A stretch of 64,000 nucleotides of DNA, taken from Vibrio maritimus (GTDB taxonomy: Bacteria; Pseudomonadota; Gammaproteobacteria; Enterobacterales; Vibrionaceae). The notes beneath the pieces were generated by a model. The model ran no database searches. It was not told where the DNA came from and saw only the letters and a program-made list of their open reading frames with translations. Within the stretch, counting starts at the first letter, position 1. Every line of letters begins with the position of its first letter. Below are positions 18,045-26,554 of the stretch, one piece after another. Location of the stretch: assembly GCF_021441885.1 (NCBI RefSeq), contig NZ_CP090439.1:1919661-1983660 (forward strand), in the 5' to 3' direction. Both the position numbers and the translations under genes were made by a program.

Positions 18045-18611
18045 ATGTCTATTGAAGCAACCATGCTTGAACGCTGCGAAAATAAATGTGAACTTTGTGC
18101 TGCTGAAACTGCTCTCACGCCATTCGCTGTTGCCCCTCATACACAAATCACGGTTGATCACGCGATCATGCTTTGCGACACATGCACAAGCCAAATCGAA
18201 AACCCAGAGACGATGGATGTAAACCACTGGCGTTGTCTAAACGACAGCATGTGGAGTCAAGTAGCGCCTGTTCAAGTGATGGCTTGGCGTCAACTTAAGC
18301 GTCTATCTGCAGAGGGTTGGGCTCAAGACCTCGTCGATATGATGTATATGGACGAAGAAGTGGCGAAATGGGCAGAGCTTGGTCTAGACGAAAATATCGA
18401 AAAACCTCGTGATGTAAACGGTGTAGAACTTAAGAAAGGTGACGACGTAACTGTTATCAAAGACCTTCCAATCAAGGGGTCTTCACAAGTGATCAAGCAA
18501 GGTACTGTTATTCGTGGTATCAGCGTAAACCCTGACGATCCGAAGCACGTTCAAGGTCGCGCCAACGGTCAAGCAATGTATGTCATTGCGGAATACTGCC
18601 GTAAGAAATAA
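18045..18611 (+). CDS. PhnA/YjdM domain protein
   Basis: The 188-residue protein has an N-terminal zinc-binding region with CELC and CDTC cysteine pairs (about residues 19-22 and 45-48). The C-terminal half is the PhnA domain (from about residue 120): DVNGVELKKGDDVTVIKDL, KGSSQVIKQGTVIRGI. E. coli YjdM (formerly PhnA) was named for the phosphonate region, but its role is unproven. The start has an AAGGTA site. A strong hairpin terminator follows, and the neighbours on either side are unrelated, so it looks monocistronic. Confidence 0.85.
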   Translation: MSIEATMLERCENKCELCAAETALTPFAVAPHTQITVDHAIMLCDTCTSQIENPETMDVNHWRCLNDSMWSQVAPVQVMAWRQLKRLSAEGWAQDLVDMMYMDEEVAKWAELGLDENIEKPRDVNGVELKKGDDVTVIKDLPIKGSSQVIKQGTVIRGISVNPDDPKHVQGRANGQAMYVIAEYCRKK

Positions 18612-18631
18612 CCGCTACCATACGGATATAA

Positions 18632-18658
18632 AAAAGTGACCTTTACGGTCACTTTTTT
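18632..18658 (+). terminator. Intrinsic terminator after the PhnA-like gene
   Basis: AAAAGTGACC and GGTCACTTTT form a 10-bp stem with a short TTTAC loop and a T-tract. Confidence 0.85.
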
Positions 18659-18695
18659 ACTTTCTAACGTACACAAAAACACATCTAATAGTGCT

Positions 18696-19637
18696 CTATT
18701 CAACGTTCAGCACCGTCAAAATCGCAGCGTGGTCTGATCCCTGTATCTCCTTTACTCGCTCTCGCGAGCAAATCGGTGAATATCGAACATCTTCATTCTT
18801 CACCCAAAGATGGTCAATGGCTGCGACAGGATAGCTCTTCATCCCCCACCTTTTCACAAATAGAGGCCAACTACCTACAGGTTGGGTGGAATAATCTGAG
18901 AGCGTTTGGTCAAACCTACGGGTAGTACTCGCTAAATTAAAATCCCCTAACACTAAGTTAAACGTCAATGGAGAGCGTTCAACGAAAGACCCTATATCTT
19001 GAATCAACGCATTGCGCTCAAGCCATAAGACCTCACTTCTCGGTGACGGAGGATGTGCGGCGACAACAAAGACATCTCTTTGATACCGAGTTTGCCATAT
19101 TACATTGACCATAGAGTGGCCGGCTGCCGAAGTCCTGACATTCATACCATACAAGGACGAGCGGCTCATGATCATGAGTCCATTGGGATACCCTATCCTT
19201 CTCTGTCCGCCAAACCTATATGGATAGAGGTTATTGAGTGAGGTTAGCTGCTCGCCATGTTTTGGTGTGACTTCTTGGAGTACAACTAGGTCAGGTTTAG
19301 CTTCACGCACATAAGTGATAAGCGTATCCAGCGAAGTGTTCTCATAAAAGACATTGTACTGAAGCACAGATAGAGTCTTCGACTCACAAACTTCTGACTG
19401 TAGGAATCTCTGCCCATTTATCCCGACTAAAGTACTCAGCGAAGTGAGAATCATCACTACGGTAAGCAGTCCTTTACGAGCGATTAGGGATACTATTCCG
19501 AGGGCAGCATAATACATTGGAAGTACAGAAAGGAAGGCCGCTAAATTTTCTAGTTGCCATGACACTTCAAAGAATCGAATGTATACCGCAAGCGTAAAAG
19601 GAAGTACTGCAGCCAACAGCATTAGTGTTTTCAGCAA
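18696..19637 (-). CDS. Membrane-anchored endonuclease/exonuclease/phosphatase (EEP) protein
   Basis: The 313-residue protein has two or three N-terminal membrane helices (about residues 1-70), then an EEP domain. The fold's hallmarks are visible in order: LQYNVFYEN (catalytic Asn), VVLQEV (Glu), GDFNLAS (Asp-x-Asn) and GSDHAAIL at the end. The superfamily contains DNases, phospholipases and inositol phosphatases, so the substrate is open. The N-terminal helices suggest the catalytic domain faces the periplasm, similar to YafD-type proteins. The gene is convergent with phnA and its own promoter region is the 500-base gap up to the permease gene. Confidence 0.78.
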   Translation of the reverse strand: MLKTLMLLAAVLPFTLAVYIRFFEVSWQLENLAAFLSVLPMYYAALGIVSLIARKGLLTVVMILTSLSTLVGINGQRFLQSEVCESKTLSVLQYNVFYENTSLDTLITYVREAKPDLVVLQEVTPKHGEQLTSLNNLYPYRFGGQRRIGYPNGLMIMSRSSLYGMNVRTSAAGHSMVNVIWQTRYQRDVFVVAAHPPSPRSEVLWLERNALIQDIGSFVERSPLTFNLVLGDFNLASTTRRFDQTLSDYSTQPVGSWPLFVKRWGMKSYPVAAIDHLWVKNEDVRYSPICSRERVKEIQGSDHAAILTVLNVE

Positions 19638-19735
19638 ATTACTCCCTCAACGTCAAACAAATCCTTCTAATTCATTAGGATAGACGAAAACTGTACTCTT
19701 GTCCGCCTATTGTTCGACTGAACTACCAACAGAGC

Positions 19736-19840
19736 TTAGATATCTTCATCCAACTCAGTGGCTTCCAATTCGGCGAGCACCAAACCAATTTCCATTGCGT
19801 CTAGCCACTCTAATTCTTGTTCATTGTTTTCTCTTTCCAT
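19736..19840 (-). CDS. Small acidic protein, 34 residues
   Basis: A short reading frame starts ATG at 19840 with a GGAG site eight bases upstream (AGGAGCAAAGCT) and ends TAA at 19736. The product is strongly acidic and rich in Glu and Leu, with ELEWLDAMEIGLVLAELEA as its core, which would form an amphipathic helix. I recognise no family. The good ribosome site and composition argue for translation, but nothing else proves it. It lies between the EEP gene and the divergent permease. Confidence 0.45.
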   Translation of the reverse strand: MERENNEQELEWLDAMEIGLVLAELEATELDEDI

Positions 19841-19978
19841 AGCTTTGCTCCTGATACATCTCTAGATAGAGGCAGATTAGCCACGCTATATGACATCTCT
19901 GAGAAACCCAAGAATCTCTCGTTAATTCCTTGAGCAACATCATTGTTAATCGTTTGCTACGAGCACACCCTCACCCTC

Positions 19979-19996
19979 CGTAAATAAATCTTTACG
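19979..19996. promoter_or_regulatory. TyrR-like box upstream of the aromatic permease
   Basis: CGTAAA-N6-TTTACG matches the TyrR box TGTAAA-N6-TTTACA except for the outermost base on each side, which changed symmetrically. It lies 147 bases before the start of the permease. A second, weaker box, CGTAAA-N6-TATACA, abuts the ATG at 20125-20142. A strong/weak pair is typical of TyrR control; the call is by eye. Confidence 0.5.
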
Positions 19997-20142
19997 ACAC
20001 TATAAATAAAATGATACAAAGCACTTGATCACTAGTATTTATCACTGCATAATCGCTGAAATATTAGTTCATGCATCTGAATTGTGTCTTAAATACGCTT
20101 ATCAAATGCTGAACAGCCCCAAATCGTAAAGATATATATACA

Positions 20143-21399
20143 ATGAAATCAAAAGTACTCGGAAGCACCCTCATTATTGCAGGCACAACAATTGGTGCCG
20201 GTATGCTTGCACTACCTATCGCTTCAGCCGGCATAGGCTTTGGAACATCAATTCTATTGATGTTCGGGTTATGGGCGCTGATGGCGTATACCGCTCTGTT
20301 GATGATTGAGCTGCACCAATACGCCGACCACTCAGCAACGCTTCATACCCTCGCGAAACAGATCCTCGGCGATAAGGGCAAATACATCGCAAGTTTTGCT
20401 ATGCTGTTTCTGTTTTATGCGCTTTGCGCGGCCTATATTGCTGGCGGCGGTGGTCAGTTTGCAGATCGCCTGGAAATGATTTTTGGGGTGTCACTCTCCC
20501 CGACTCTAGCTACTTTGATCTTCACCTTGATCGTAGCGCTGACTGTGACCATAGGTACACATGCGGTAGACAAGTTAAACCGCATACTTTTCACCCTTAA
20601 GCTAATTGCTATGGGAAGCGTACTGTTTCTTCTAGCTCCAAACGTTACTCAGGGTTACCTAACAAGCCTACCTATGCAGCAAGGACTTATTGTTGCAGCA
20701 ATTCCCGTTGTCTTTACCTCATTTGGTTTTCACGGAAGTATTCCAGCTATTGTTAACTATCTAGAGGGCGACACCAAAGCGCTTCGCAAAGCCATCGTCA
20801 TTGGCTCAAGCCTTCCGCTCGTAATCTACGTGTTTTGGCAATTGGTAACGCTGGGCGTGGTGCAGCAGGAGACGCTCGTCGAAAATTCGGGACTATCCAA
20901 CCTGATTACTCTGCTTTCGAGTGCAGTACATGTCGAGAAGTTAGCGACTATCATTGGTGTGTTTGCTGATTTAGCGCTTATCACGTCATTCTTGGGCGTA
21001 AGTCTTGGACTGTTTGAATACCTGCGTGACTTAGGTGGCAGCAAAGCCAGTAAGAAAAGTTCAACAAACACCTTCTCTAAACGTGCGATAGCGGCTCTAG
21101 TGACGTTTTTACCACCGCTTTGTTTCGCGCTTTTTTACCCTCAAGGTTTCATTATGGCACTTGGCTATGCGGCAATAGCGCTAGCGATTCTCGCAATCTT
21201 CTTGCCTACAGTGATGATCGCTAAAATTCGTAAAGTCGCAGTCAACGCTAACCAAGGTTCATTAAAAACCGAGCAAGGTACAGTGCATTATCAAACTGGT
21301 GGTGGTCAGGTTGCACTTTACGGTGCCATGTTAACGGGTCTAGTGATCGTTACCGCTCAACTGCTTGTTACCTTTGGAGTTTTGCCTAGTTTAGGATAA
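20143..21399 (+). CDS. tyrP: Aromatic amino acid permease (TyrP/Mtr family)
   Basis: The 418-residue inner-membrane protein has about 11 helices and belongs to the hydroxy/aromatic amino acid permease (HAAAP) family. The start TLIIAGTTIGAGMLALPIA is diagnostic, as are the FTSFGFHGSIPAIVNYL segment and the SFLGVSLGLFEYLRD region. It carries tyrosine or tryptophan with H+; the sequence alone does not decide between TyrP, Mtr and TnaB types. A TyrR-like box upstream favours regulation by aromatic amino acids. The AUG has no clear Shine-Dalgarno sequence because the weak TyrR-like box covers that position. Confidence 0.85.
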   Translation: MKSKVLGSTLIIAGTTIGAGMLALPIASAGIGFGTSILLMFGLWALMAYTALLMIELHQYADHSATLHTLAKQILGDKGKYIASFAMLFLFYALCAAYIAGGGGQFADRLEMIFGVSLSPTLATLIFTLIVALTVTIGTHAVDKLNRILFTLKLIAMGSVLFLLAPNVTQGYLTSLPMQQGLIVAAIPVVFTSFGFHGSIPAIVNYLEGDTKALRKAIVIGSSLPLVIYVFWQLVTLGVVQQETLVENSGLSNLITLLSSAVHVEKLATIIGVFADLALITSFLGVSLGLFEYLRDLGGSKASKKSSTNTFSKRAIAALVTFLPPLCFALFYPQGFIMALGYAAIALAILAIFLPTVMIAKIRKVAVNANQGSLKTEQGTVHYQTGGGQVALYGAMLTGLVIVTAQLLVTFGVLPSLG

Positions 21400-21475
21400 T
21401 TAGGTGATCTCAATCACACTAAATATGAATCAACTTAAAGTAATTACATAAAAAGTCGATATCATACACACTACT

Positions 21476-21498
21476 AAAGCCCCTGTAGGGGCTTTTTT
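21476..21498 (+). terminator. Intrinsic terminator after the permease gene
   Basis: AGCCCC (21478-21483) and GGGGCT (21488-21493) form the stem, followed by a run of T. The apparent upstream start of the next frame lies at the end of this hairpin and is therefore unlikely. Confidence 0.85.
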
Positions 21499-21537
21499 AT
21501 GTCTATTCAAAATAACAAAATCACTCACGGAGTCCCC

Positions 21538-22974
21538 ATGAGAGAAGTACAATTCAGAAAAATCGATGCGCTCTTTATTAAAATGTCGATCAACGACAAG
21601 CTATGGATCGCTTTTGCACTCTTTTTTGCTGCACTCACCTACTCGTCTGTCGCTCGATATCAAGACACCATTTCACAAATGGAAGCTAAGGCAATATCGA
21701 ACGTTGAATCAAGCCTAACCGCTTATATTAAGTCTGCAGAATCCATGGGCGATATGACTCTATTGAGTAAAATGGGTGTGTCGGAAGGATACGCGCAACC
21801 GTCTAGCATAAATAACGGCGTGGTCACAGCAAATGTTCGTGCTAACAGCGGTCAGCACTACTCTATGAGTGTGCCATCTAGCGACAATATGGCTGAAGCA
21901 AAATCTGATGCCCTAGTTAGCCTGGCTCTAACTTATCTGTGGTTGGTTCCGTTTGGTATCTTCAGTTATTGGCTAGCCACGTTCCTCGGCGGTGCGTTAT
22001 ACACGCTTTACACCACAGTGAACAAAATCGCGGACGGCGATCTAACCTCTCGCTTAAACTTTGTAGCTGGTCGTGATGAATTTGGCACTATCGGTGTAGC
22101 TTTGGACCAAGCAATGGACACACTGACTGAGCTTGTTACTACAGTAAAAACATCTGCAACTAGCTTAGAAGAGACCGCCTCGTCTTTCCACGAAGAGATG
22201 GCTCGCAGCAATGGTCAAATCAACAATCAGTATGCGTCTTTAGACTCTGTAGCAACAGCTATGGAAGAGATGACAGCGTCAGCACAGGAAGTCTCAAACA
22301 TCTCTTCTCAATCCAACCAGCAAGCGGAAGAAGACACCAAACAAGTTGAGATGAGCTATCAGCGTGTTCAACAGGCGATTCAAGATATCAATCAGTTGTC
22401 AGCCTACATCGAAGAGGCATCACATTCTGTAGCGGCGCTAAACGACAATACAACTCAGATCAACGAAGTCATCACGACGATCAATGCCATCTCGGAGCAA
22501 ACCAACCTACTAGCGCTTAACGCTGCTATTGAAGCTGCGCGTGCCGGTGAACAAGGTCGAGGTTTCGCTGTTGTAGCAGATGAAGTCCGCACACTAGCAA
22601 GCCGCACTCAAGCCGCTACAGTTGAAATTCAAGCGATGATTGAGAAACTTCAATCAGAGAGCCAAAACATTGCTGAAATCACGCAGCAAACCGTTGAGCA
22701 AGCAGAATCGAGCAGTAGTCTAATCGGTGAAATTGGAAGTGATGTGAACTCAATTGCGGACTCTTCTCGCGCCGTCATGGATATGAGTACTCAGATTTCA
22801 ACATCAGCGGCAGAGCAAAGCGCTGTTGCTTCAGAAATCGCAGCTGAACTCAGTGACATTCGAACTCAATCCGCAACGATTCGTGAGGTAGCGGAAAACA
22901 GTGAGATTGGTGTTGCAAACCTATCGAAAGCAACAAAAACACTGAGCGAAGTCTTATCTCGTTATAGAACGTAA
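21538..22974 (+). CDS. Methyl-accepting chemotaxis protein
   Basis: The 478-residue chemoreceptor has two membrane helices (about residues 20-40 and 135-160) around a short periplasmic region of roughly 95 residues. A HAMP domain (VNKIADGDLTSRLN) and the signalling hairpin follow. The tip sequence ISEQTNLLALNAAIEAARAG is the conserved CheA/CheW contact. The ligand domain matches no named sensor that I recognise and is short. I chose ATG 21538 because it follows CGGAG and lies after the terminator; the longer frame starts within the hairpin tail. Confidence 0.9.
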   Translation: MREVQFRKIDALFIKMSINDKLWIAFALFFAALTYSSVARYQDTISQMEAKAISNVESSLTAYIKSAESMGDMTLLSKMGVSEGYAQPSSINNGVVTANVRANSGQHYSMSVPSSDNMAEAKSDALVSLALTYLWLVPFGIFSYWLATFLGGALYTLYTTVNKIADGDLTSRLNFVAGRDEFGTIGVALDQAMDTLTELVTTVKTSATSLEETASSFHEEMARSNGQINNQYASLDSVATAMEEMTASAQEVSNISSQSNQQAEEDTKQVEMSYQRVQQAIQDINQLSAYIEEASHSVAALNDNTTQINEVITTINAISEQTNLLALNAAIEAARAGEQGRGFAVVADEVRTLASRTQAATVEIQAMIEKLQSESQNIAEITQQTVEQAESSSSLIGEIGSDVNSIADSSRAVMDMSTQISTSAAEQSAVASEIAAELSDIRTQSATIREVAENSEIGVANLSKATKTLSEVLSRYRT

Positions 22975-22995
22975 ACAACTCTGATTTTTTTCCGG

Positions 22996-23025
22996 AATAG
23001 ACCAGCCTTGCTGGTCTATTTTTTT
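22996..23025 (+). terminator. Intrinsic terminator after the first chemoreceptor gene
   Basis: AATAGACCAG and CTGGTCTATT form a perfect 10-bp stem followed by seven T. Confidence 0.88.
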
Positions 23026-23236
23026 ACATACCCCCGATTCTTTTATCATTTTTCACCAAGGAATTTATAAAACCACCCGTATAACATTCGGGTTTTACTT
23101 AACGTGCAAAACCTAACGCTACCATAAGTGATATTTGTCGCATTACATTGGCAAAATATTGAGTTATTCAAGAGAGATGCGCTGAATAGTATTACAATTT
23201 AAGAACAAGACTCGTCCTGCTTACTAAAGGGGTTTT

Positions 23237-23449
23237 ATGACAAAATCAAAATCGTCCCACCAACCACTTGGTCTTTGCCCTGTGTGTGGCTCAGATGAGG
23301 GACTATTGTCGGAAGACAGTGAAACCTTTATATGCGCAGACTGTGGCTACTATACCCAACAATTCTCACATCATAGTTTACTCGTTTACCAAGAAACGAC
23401 TGCTCAAAAACACATCCCAAGTATCAAACACGTCCAGCTGATCCACTAG
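23237..23449 (+). CDS. Small zinc-ribbon hypothetical protein
   Basis: The 70-residue protein has a zinc-ribbon layout: LCPVCGSDEG (CxxC, about residues 14-17) and FICADCGYY (CxxC, about 32-35). A basic N terminus and an unremarkable C-terminal tail surround it. Such small ribbons often bind nucleic acid or partner proteins, and I recognise no named family. A run of G upstream (AAAGGGG) gives a plausible ribosome site. It stands alone between a terminator and a convergent HAD gene. Confidence 0.6.
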   Translation: MTKSKSSHQPLGLCPVCGSDEGLLSEDSETFICADCGYYTQQFSHHSLLVYQETTAQKHIPSIKHVQLIH

Positions 23450-23527
23450 AGCTGCGAATGTTTGTTTCAAGCATCACAGGGATCAATGCCGGCTCTTACA
23501 CCGAATTGACCCTACGAGAATAGAAAA

Positions 23528-24178
23528 TCAATCGATAGATTCTATATGTTTAATGACGTCACTCATGGATGTTAAACAGGTCGAGGCGCTCTGTTTGTAA
23601 TCACAAGACAGAGCAAAATGAATGGTCTGTATGCCCGCAGCAACGCCCATGTTGACACCTTTCGAAGTATCATCGATGTATAAGCACTGATCAGGTAGGA
23701 AACCCATCATAGTGACCGCATACTGCAGAAGGTCAGGTTCTGGCTTCCAACTGTTCGCATCGAAAGCAGAAATAATCCCATTCTTAAAACGCTCTTCTAA
23801 ACCAACTGTTGCCAGCATTTTCTGAGCTTTATGGGTCGGACTATTGGTGACAACACAGTACTCAATCCCGGAACTATCCAAGTAATCCAGAAGCTCTACC
23901 GCGCCATCCATGGGTTTGAGTTTCTTTTCAAAAAGCTGTTCGGTTTGTTCACGGTAGATTGGCTCGAGTAAATCCAAAGAGACATGACTACCTGCTAAAG
24001 ATTGAGCAGAAGAAAGCACATCTGCGATTTTGCCACCAGAGAAATTATCTAACACCGCCTCTAATCGAAGAGTAACGCCGACTTGCTTGAAAGTCTCTAC
24101 TATCGCTTCACAGCAAAGTCGCTCACTATCGACTAGAGTTCCATCACAATCAAACAACACACATTTAATACCTGACAT
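23528..24178 (-). CDS. HAD-IA phosphatase (YieH-like)
   Basis: The 216-residue enzyme has the HAD motifs: LFDCDGTLVDSE (motif I, nucleophile Asp about residue 10), VVTNS (II), the Lys in SWKPEPDLL (III) and LYIDDTSKGV (IV). The cap domain after motif I (about residues 18-85) places it in subfamily IA. It resembles E. coli YieH, which dephosphorylates 6-phosphogluconate and purine-related phosphates, but the substrate is not certain. The gene is convergent with the zinc-ribbon gene and about 120 bases from the following minus-strand gene. Confidence 0.82.
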   Translation of the reverse strand: MSGIKCVLFDCDGTLVDSERLCCEAIVETFKQVGVTLRLEAVLDNFSGGKIADVLSSAQSLAGSHVSLDLLEPIYREQTEQLFEKKLKPMDGAVELLDYLDSSGIEYCVVTNSPTHKAQKMLATVGLEERFKNGIISAFDANSWKPEPDLLQYAVTMMGFLPDQCLYIDDTSKGVNMGVAAGIQTIHFALSCDYKQSASTCLTSMSDVIKHIESID

Positions 24179-24302
24179 GACGTTTCCACGACCTTTTATA
24201 CTTAATTCTCGTCAAATATTAATATGGTTTGCTGCCCCAAACGTAGATGGAATCGAAAGTTTGACGCTTTCAAACGACAAATCCGCGAAACTCAGCCATT
24301 GA

Positions 24303-24803
24303 TCACCGTTTTTCTAACCAAATCTGCGAATTTGTTGCAATCCCAACACTTTGTATTAGAGAAGCTGCAAGCGAATCACTATCGATTAAACAAGTTTCAT
24401 TGTCACACGTTATGTCTGAGATAAGTGTTGTTTCACCTTCTTGGCATAGCATAGCTGCGGCAATTGGATTCCCTTTTAAGAAGCCGAGATAAAGGGAGTG
24501 AGCAGGTTCAACAATGATCTGAGTTAAAAACTCGACAATCAGCTGCTGATGCTTTTCGTTTGCCCATCGTTTGGATTGAAGAATCGAAAACATAATAGTT
24601 AATCGATGAAAATCAACCAAATGCCATTCGATGTCAAAGGCGCTTTCATGGCCTGCTTCTAAAGGCTCTAGATGACAACTTGATTGCGCCTCTAGATAAA
24701 GATCACGTCCTTTTAAGCTCTCTTTTGTTGGATAACCACCCTCGACTTGGCTCGCCAGCCACTGGTTTTTATTATTTTGTAGACGCGTGGCTATATCTTT
24801 CAT
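24303..24803 (-). CDS. Hypothetical protein, possibly GNAT-like C-terminal part
   Basis: The 166-residue protein is not one I recognise. The C-terminal half contains SLYLGFLKGNPIAAAMLCQE followed by an acidic strand, which loosely recalls the central strands of GNAT acetyltransferases. The acetyl-CoA loop (Q/R-x-x-G-x-G/A) is not obvious. The N-terminal half has a helical stretch with aromatic residues. It has no signal peptide and lies between two HAD or CreA-like genes without a clear operon. Confidence 0.55.
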   Translation of the reverse strand: MKDIATRLQNNKNQWLASQVEGGYPTKESLKGRDLYLEAQSSCHLEPLEAGHESAFDIEWHLVDFHRLTIMFSILQSKRWANEKHQQLIVEFLTQIIVEPAHSLYLGFLKGNPIAAAMLCQEGETTLISDITCDNETCLIDSDSLAASLIQSVGIATNSQIWLEKR

Positions 24804-24875
24804 ATCAATCCTATTCGATTTTTTTGGTAACCTTAGTTATGGTATATAAAAGCCTAATTTAAAAAGGAAACCTTT

Positions 24876-25355
24876 ATGCTTAAAAAGCTTATGCTGGTCC
24901 CACTTGCCACCCTAGCCCTCTATGGCTGTGGTGATAAGGAAGTGGGCGATGTGTCGTTGGGTATGTTCACATTAAAAGATATTAAACTCAACACTCTTAA
25001 CGACCCTATCGTCACTGGCGTAACCTGCCATGTGGCTAGTATTGAAGCGGATCTCAGCCTTTCCGACCCAAGTGACAGCTCTATCTCTTGCCGTCAAACA
25101 GGTGAAATAACGCCAGAGATGATTGCAGAGATCGATAAGTCAAAATCAGGCGAAATTGTCTTTAAGAAGTCTAAAAGCATCTTTTTCAAAAGCATGAAAG
25201 TTCGCAGAATATACGATGCTGATAACCAAACTCTGATGTATCTTTCTTACTCAACAAAAGAGACGTCGGGAAGCTTTAAGCACAGCCTATCGACCGTTCC
25301 TCTTTGGGGTACCGAGGCATACACAACCAAACCGGTTGAGCTAGAACAGCAATAA
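24876..25355 (+). CDS. CreA family protein
   Basis: The 159-residue exported protein has an N-terminal signal with a lipobox-like end (ALYGC, Cys about residue 17). The mature part carries the CreA pattern VGDVSLGMFTLKDIKLNTLN, DPIVTGVTCHVA and the C-terminal VPLWGTEAY. CreA sits next to creBCD in E. coli, but its function is unknown; here it stands alone. A strong AAAAAGGAAA ribosome site precedes the ATG. A 15-bp hairpin follows the stop and ends both this gene and the opposing cyclase gene. Confidence 0.85.
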   Translation: MLKKLMLVPLATLALYGCGDKEVGDVSLGMFTLKDIKLNTLNDPIVTGVTCHVASIEADLSLSDPSDSSISCRQTGEITPEMIAEIDKSKSGEIVFKKSKSIFFKSMKVRRIYDADNQTLMYLSYSTKETSGSFKHSLSTVPLWGTEAYTTKPVELEQQ

Positions 25356-25357
25356 AC

Positions 25358-25393
25358 GAATAGAGCCAACGACACACATCGTTGGCTCTATTC
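25358..25393. terminator. Bidirectional terminator between creA-like and GGDEF genes
   Basis: GAATAGAGCCAACGA (25358-25372) and its perfect complement (25379-25393) form a 15-bp stem with a six-base loop. The distal arm overlaps the stop codon region of the convergent minus-strand gene. Confidence 0.85.
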
Positions 25394-26344
25394 TTTACTC
25401 AAGCACGCTTCAAAATTCTGGCATCGAGAGCAACTGGCAATTTGAGAATGCGTTTCGCAATGTACCAGCGTTGCATTTTTCTGATCACGATTGCGTTTCA
25501 CCGCCATCAAAGCCCCGTCAGCCTTAGCCATAAACAACCCTTGATTGCTCTCTGAAAGCTGAGAGACACCCAAGCTAATGTTGATCGTGAATTCTTCACC
25601 GTCTTCTGACAAAAAGCTTTGCTTTGCCATCGACGTCCGCAGGCGCTCTGCTAGCTGAAACGCGCAAGCTAATGTAGTGTGTGGCAATAACAGCGCAAAC
25701 TCATCCCCACCAAAGCGAAAACACCCATCTTCTTCTCTTACAGAAGTCAGCATAACCTTACCGACTTGTTGTAGAACATAATCACCGATGCTATGACCAT
25801 ACTTATCATTGATAGATTTAAAATTATCTACATCAAGCATGATAAACGACAGAGGTTTACTGTGCCTTACATGCGAGGCGATCTCCTTTTTCATTTGCAG
25901 TTCTAGATAACGGCGATTGAATACGCCCGTTAGAACATCTCTAATCGCTAAGTATTCGAGTTTGTCATGTTTCGCTATGGAGTCTGAAATATCAATAGCA
26001 AGGCCGAACACCCCGACCACCCGACCTCTATCGTCATAAATTGGCGTTTTTAGATTCTGAAAATGACGAACGTTTCCATCAAGATCTGTGTTCTTTTCAA
26101 CCTGAGAGATGGACTCTCCCCCGAGGACTTTTCGATCATGTAGCAACAGCTCATGGCATACCGTCAAGTCGAAAAACTGAGAGTCATCACGCCCGACAAT
26201 TTCCTCTGCTGACTTTTCAAAAAGACGCGCCACTGCGTCGTTGACATAGGTGTACTTGAGGTCTTGGTCTTTCACAAAAAAATAACAGTCAAGGCGACTC
26301 AGAACCGCTCGTATTTCTGCAATGCTGAGATTATCAATATTCAT
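25388..26344 (-). CDS. PAS-GGDEF diguanylate cyclase with cysteine-rich tail
   Basis: The 318-residue cytosolic enzyme makes c-di-GMP. An N-terminal PAS domain (about residues 10-130) feeds a GGDEF domain (from about 140) with intact FRFGGDEFALLL. The product-inhibition I-site RxxD (REED) lies five residues before GGDEF. The C terminus is unusual: four cysteines in C-x9-C-x2-C-x5-C occupy the last 25 residues and could bind a metal or sense redox state, which is inference. The start at 26344 follows GAGGTGG; a GTG nine bases upstream is less likely. The input signal is unknown. Confidence 0.88.
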   Translation of the reverse strand: MNIDNLSIAEIRAVLSRLDCYFFVKDQDLKYTYVNDAVARLFEKSAEEIVGRDDSQFFDLTVCHELLLHDRKVLGGESISQVEKNTDLDGNVRHFQNLKTPIYDDRGRVVGVFGLAIDISDSIAKHDKLEYLAIRDVLTGVFNRRYLELQMKKEIASHVRHSKPLSFIMLDVDNFKSINDKYGHSIGDYVLQQVGKVMLTSVREEDGCFRFGGDEFALLLPHTTLACAFQLAERLRTSMAKQSFLSEDGEEFTINISLGVSQLSESNQGLFMAKADGALMAVKRNRDQKNATLVHCETHSQIASCSRCQNFEACLSKE

Positions 26345-26554
26345 ACGACCCACCTCATTATAAACTCAGTTACATATTAGTATCGCATATAACCTTTTCA
26401 ACAAAGTGGATACACATTGCACTTTACGACATGGAGTGAGCTGTTTTTTGCACTTTCGCACTGCTACAAATCACAAATTCAATGTAATTAGATGAAACAA
26501 AACTTGCAGCATTGTGATATTATGCCCGCAAATTTTGATCCGCTAGCCTTTACT

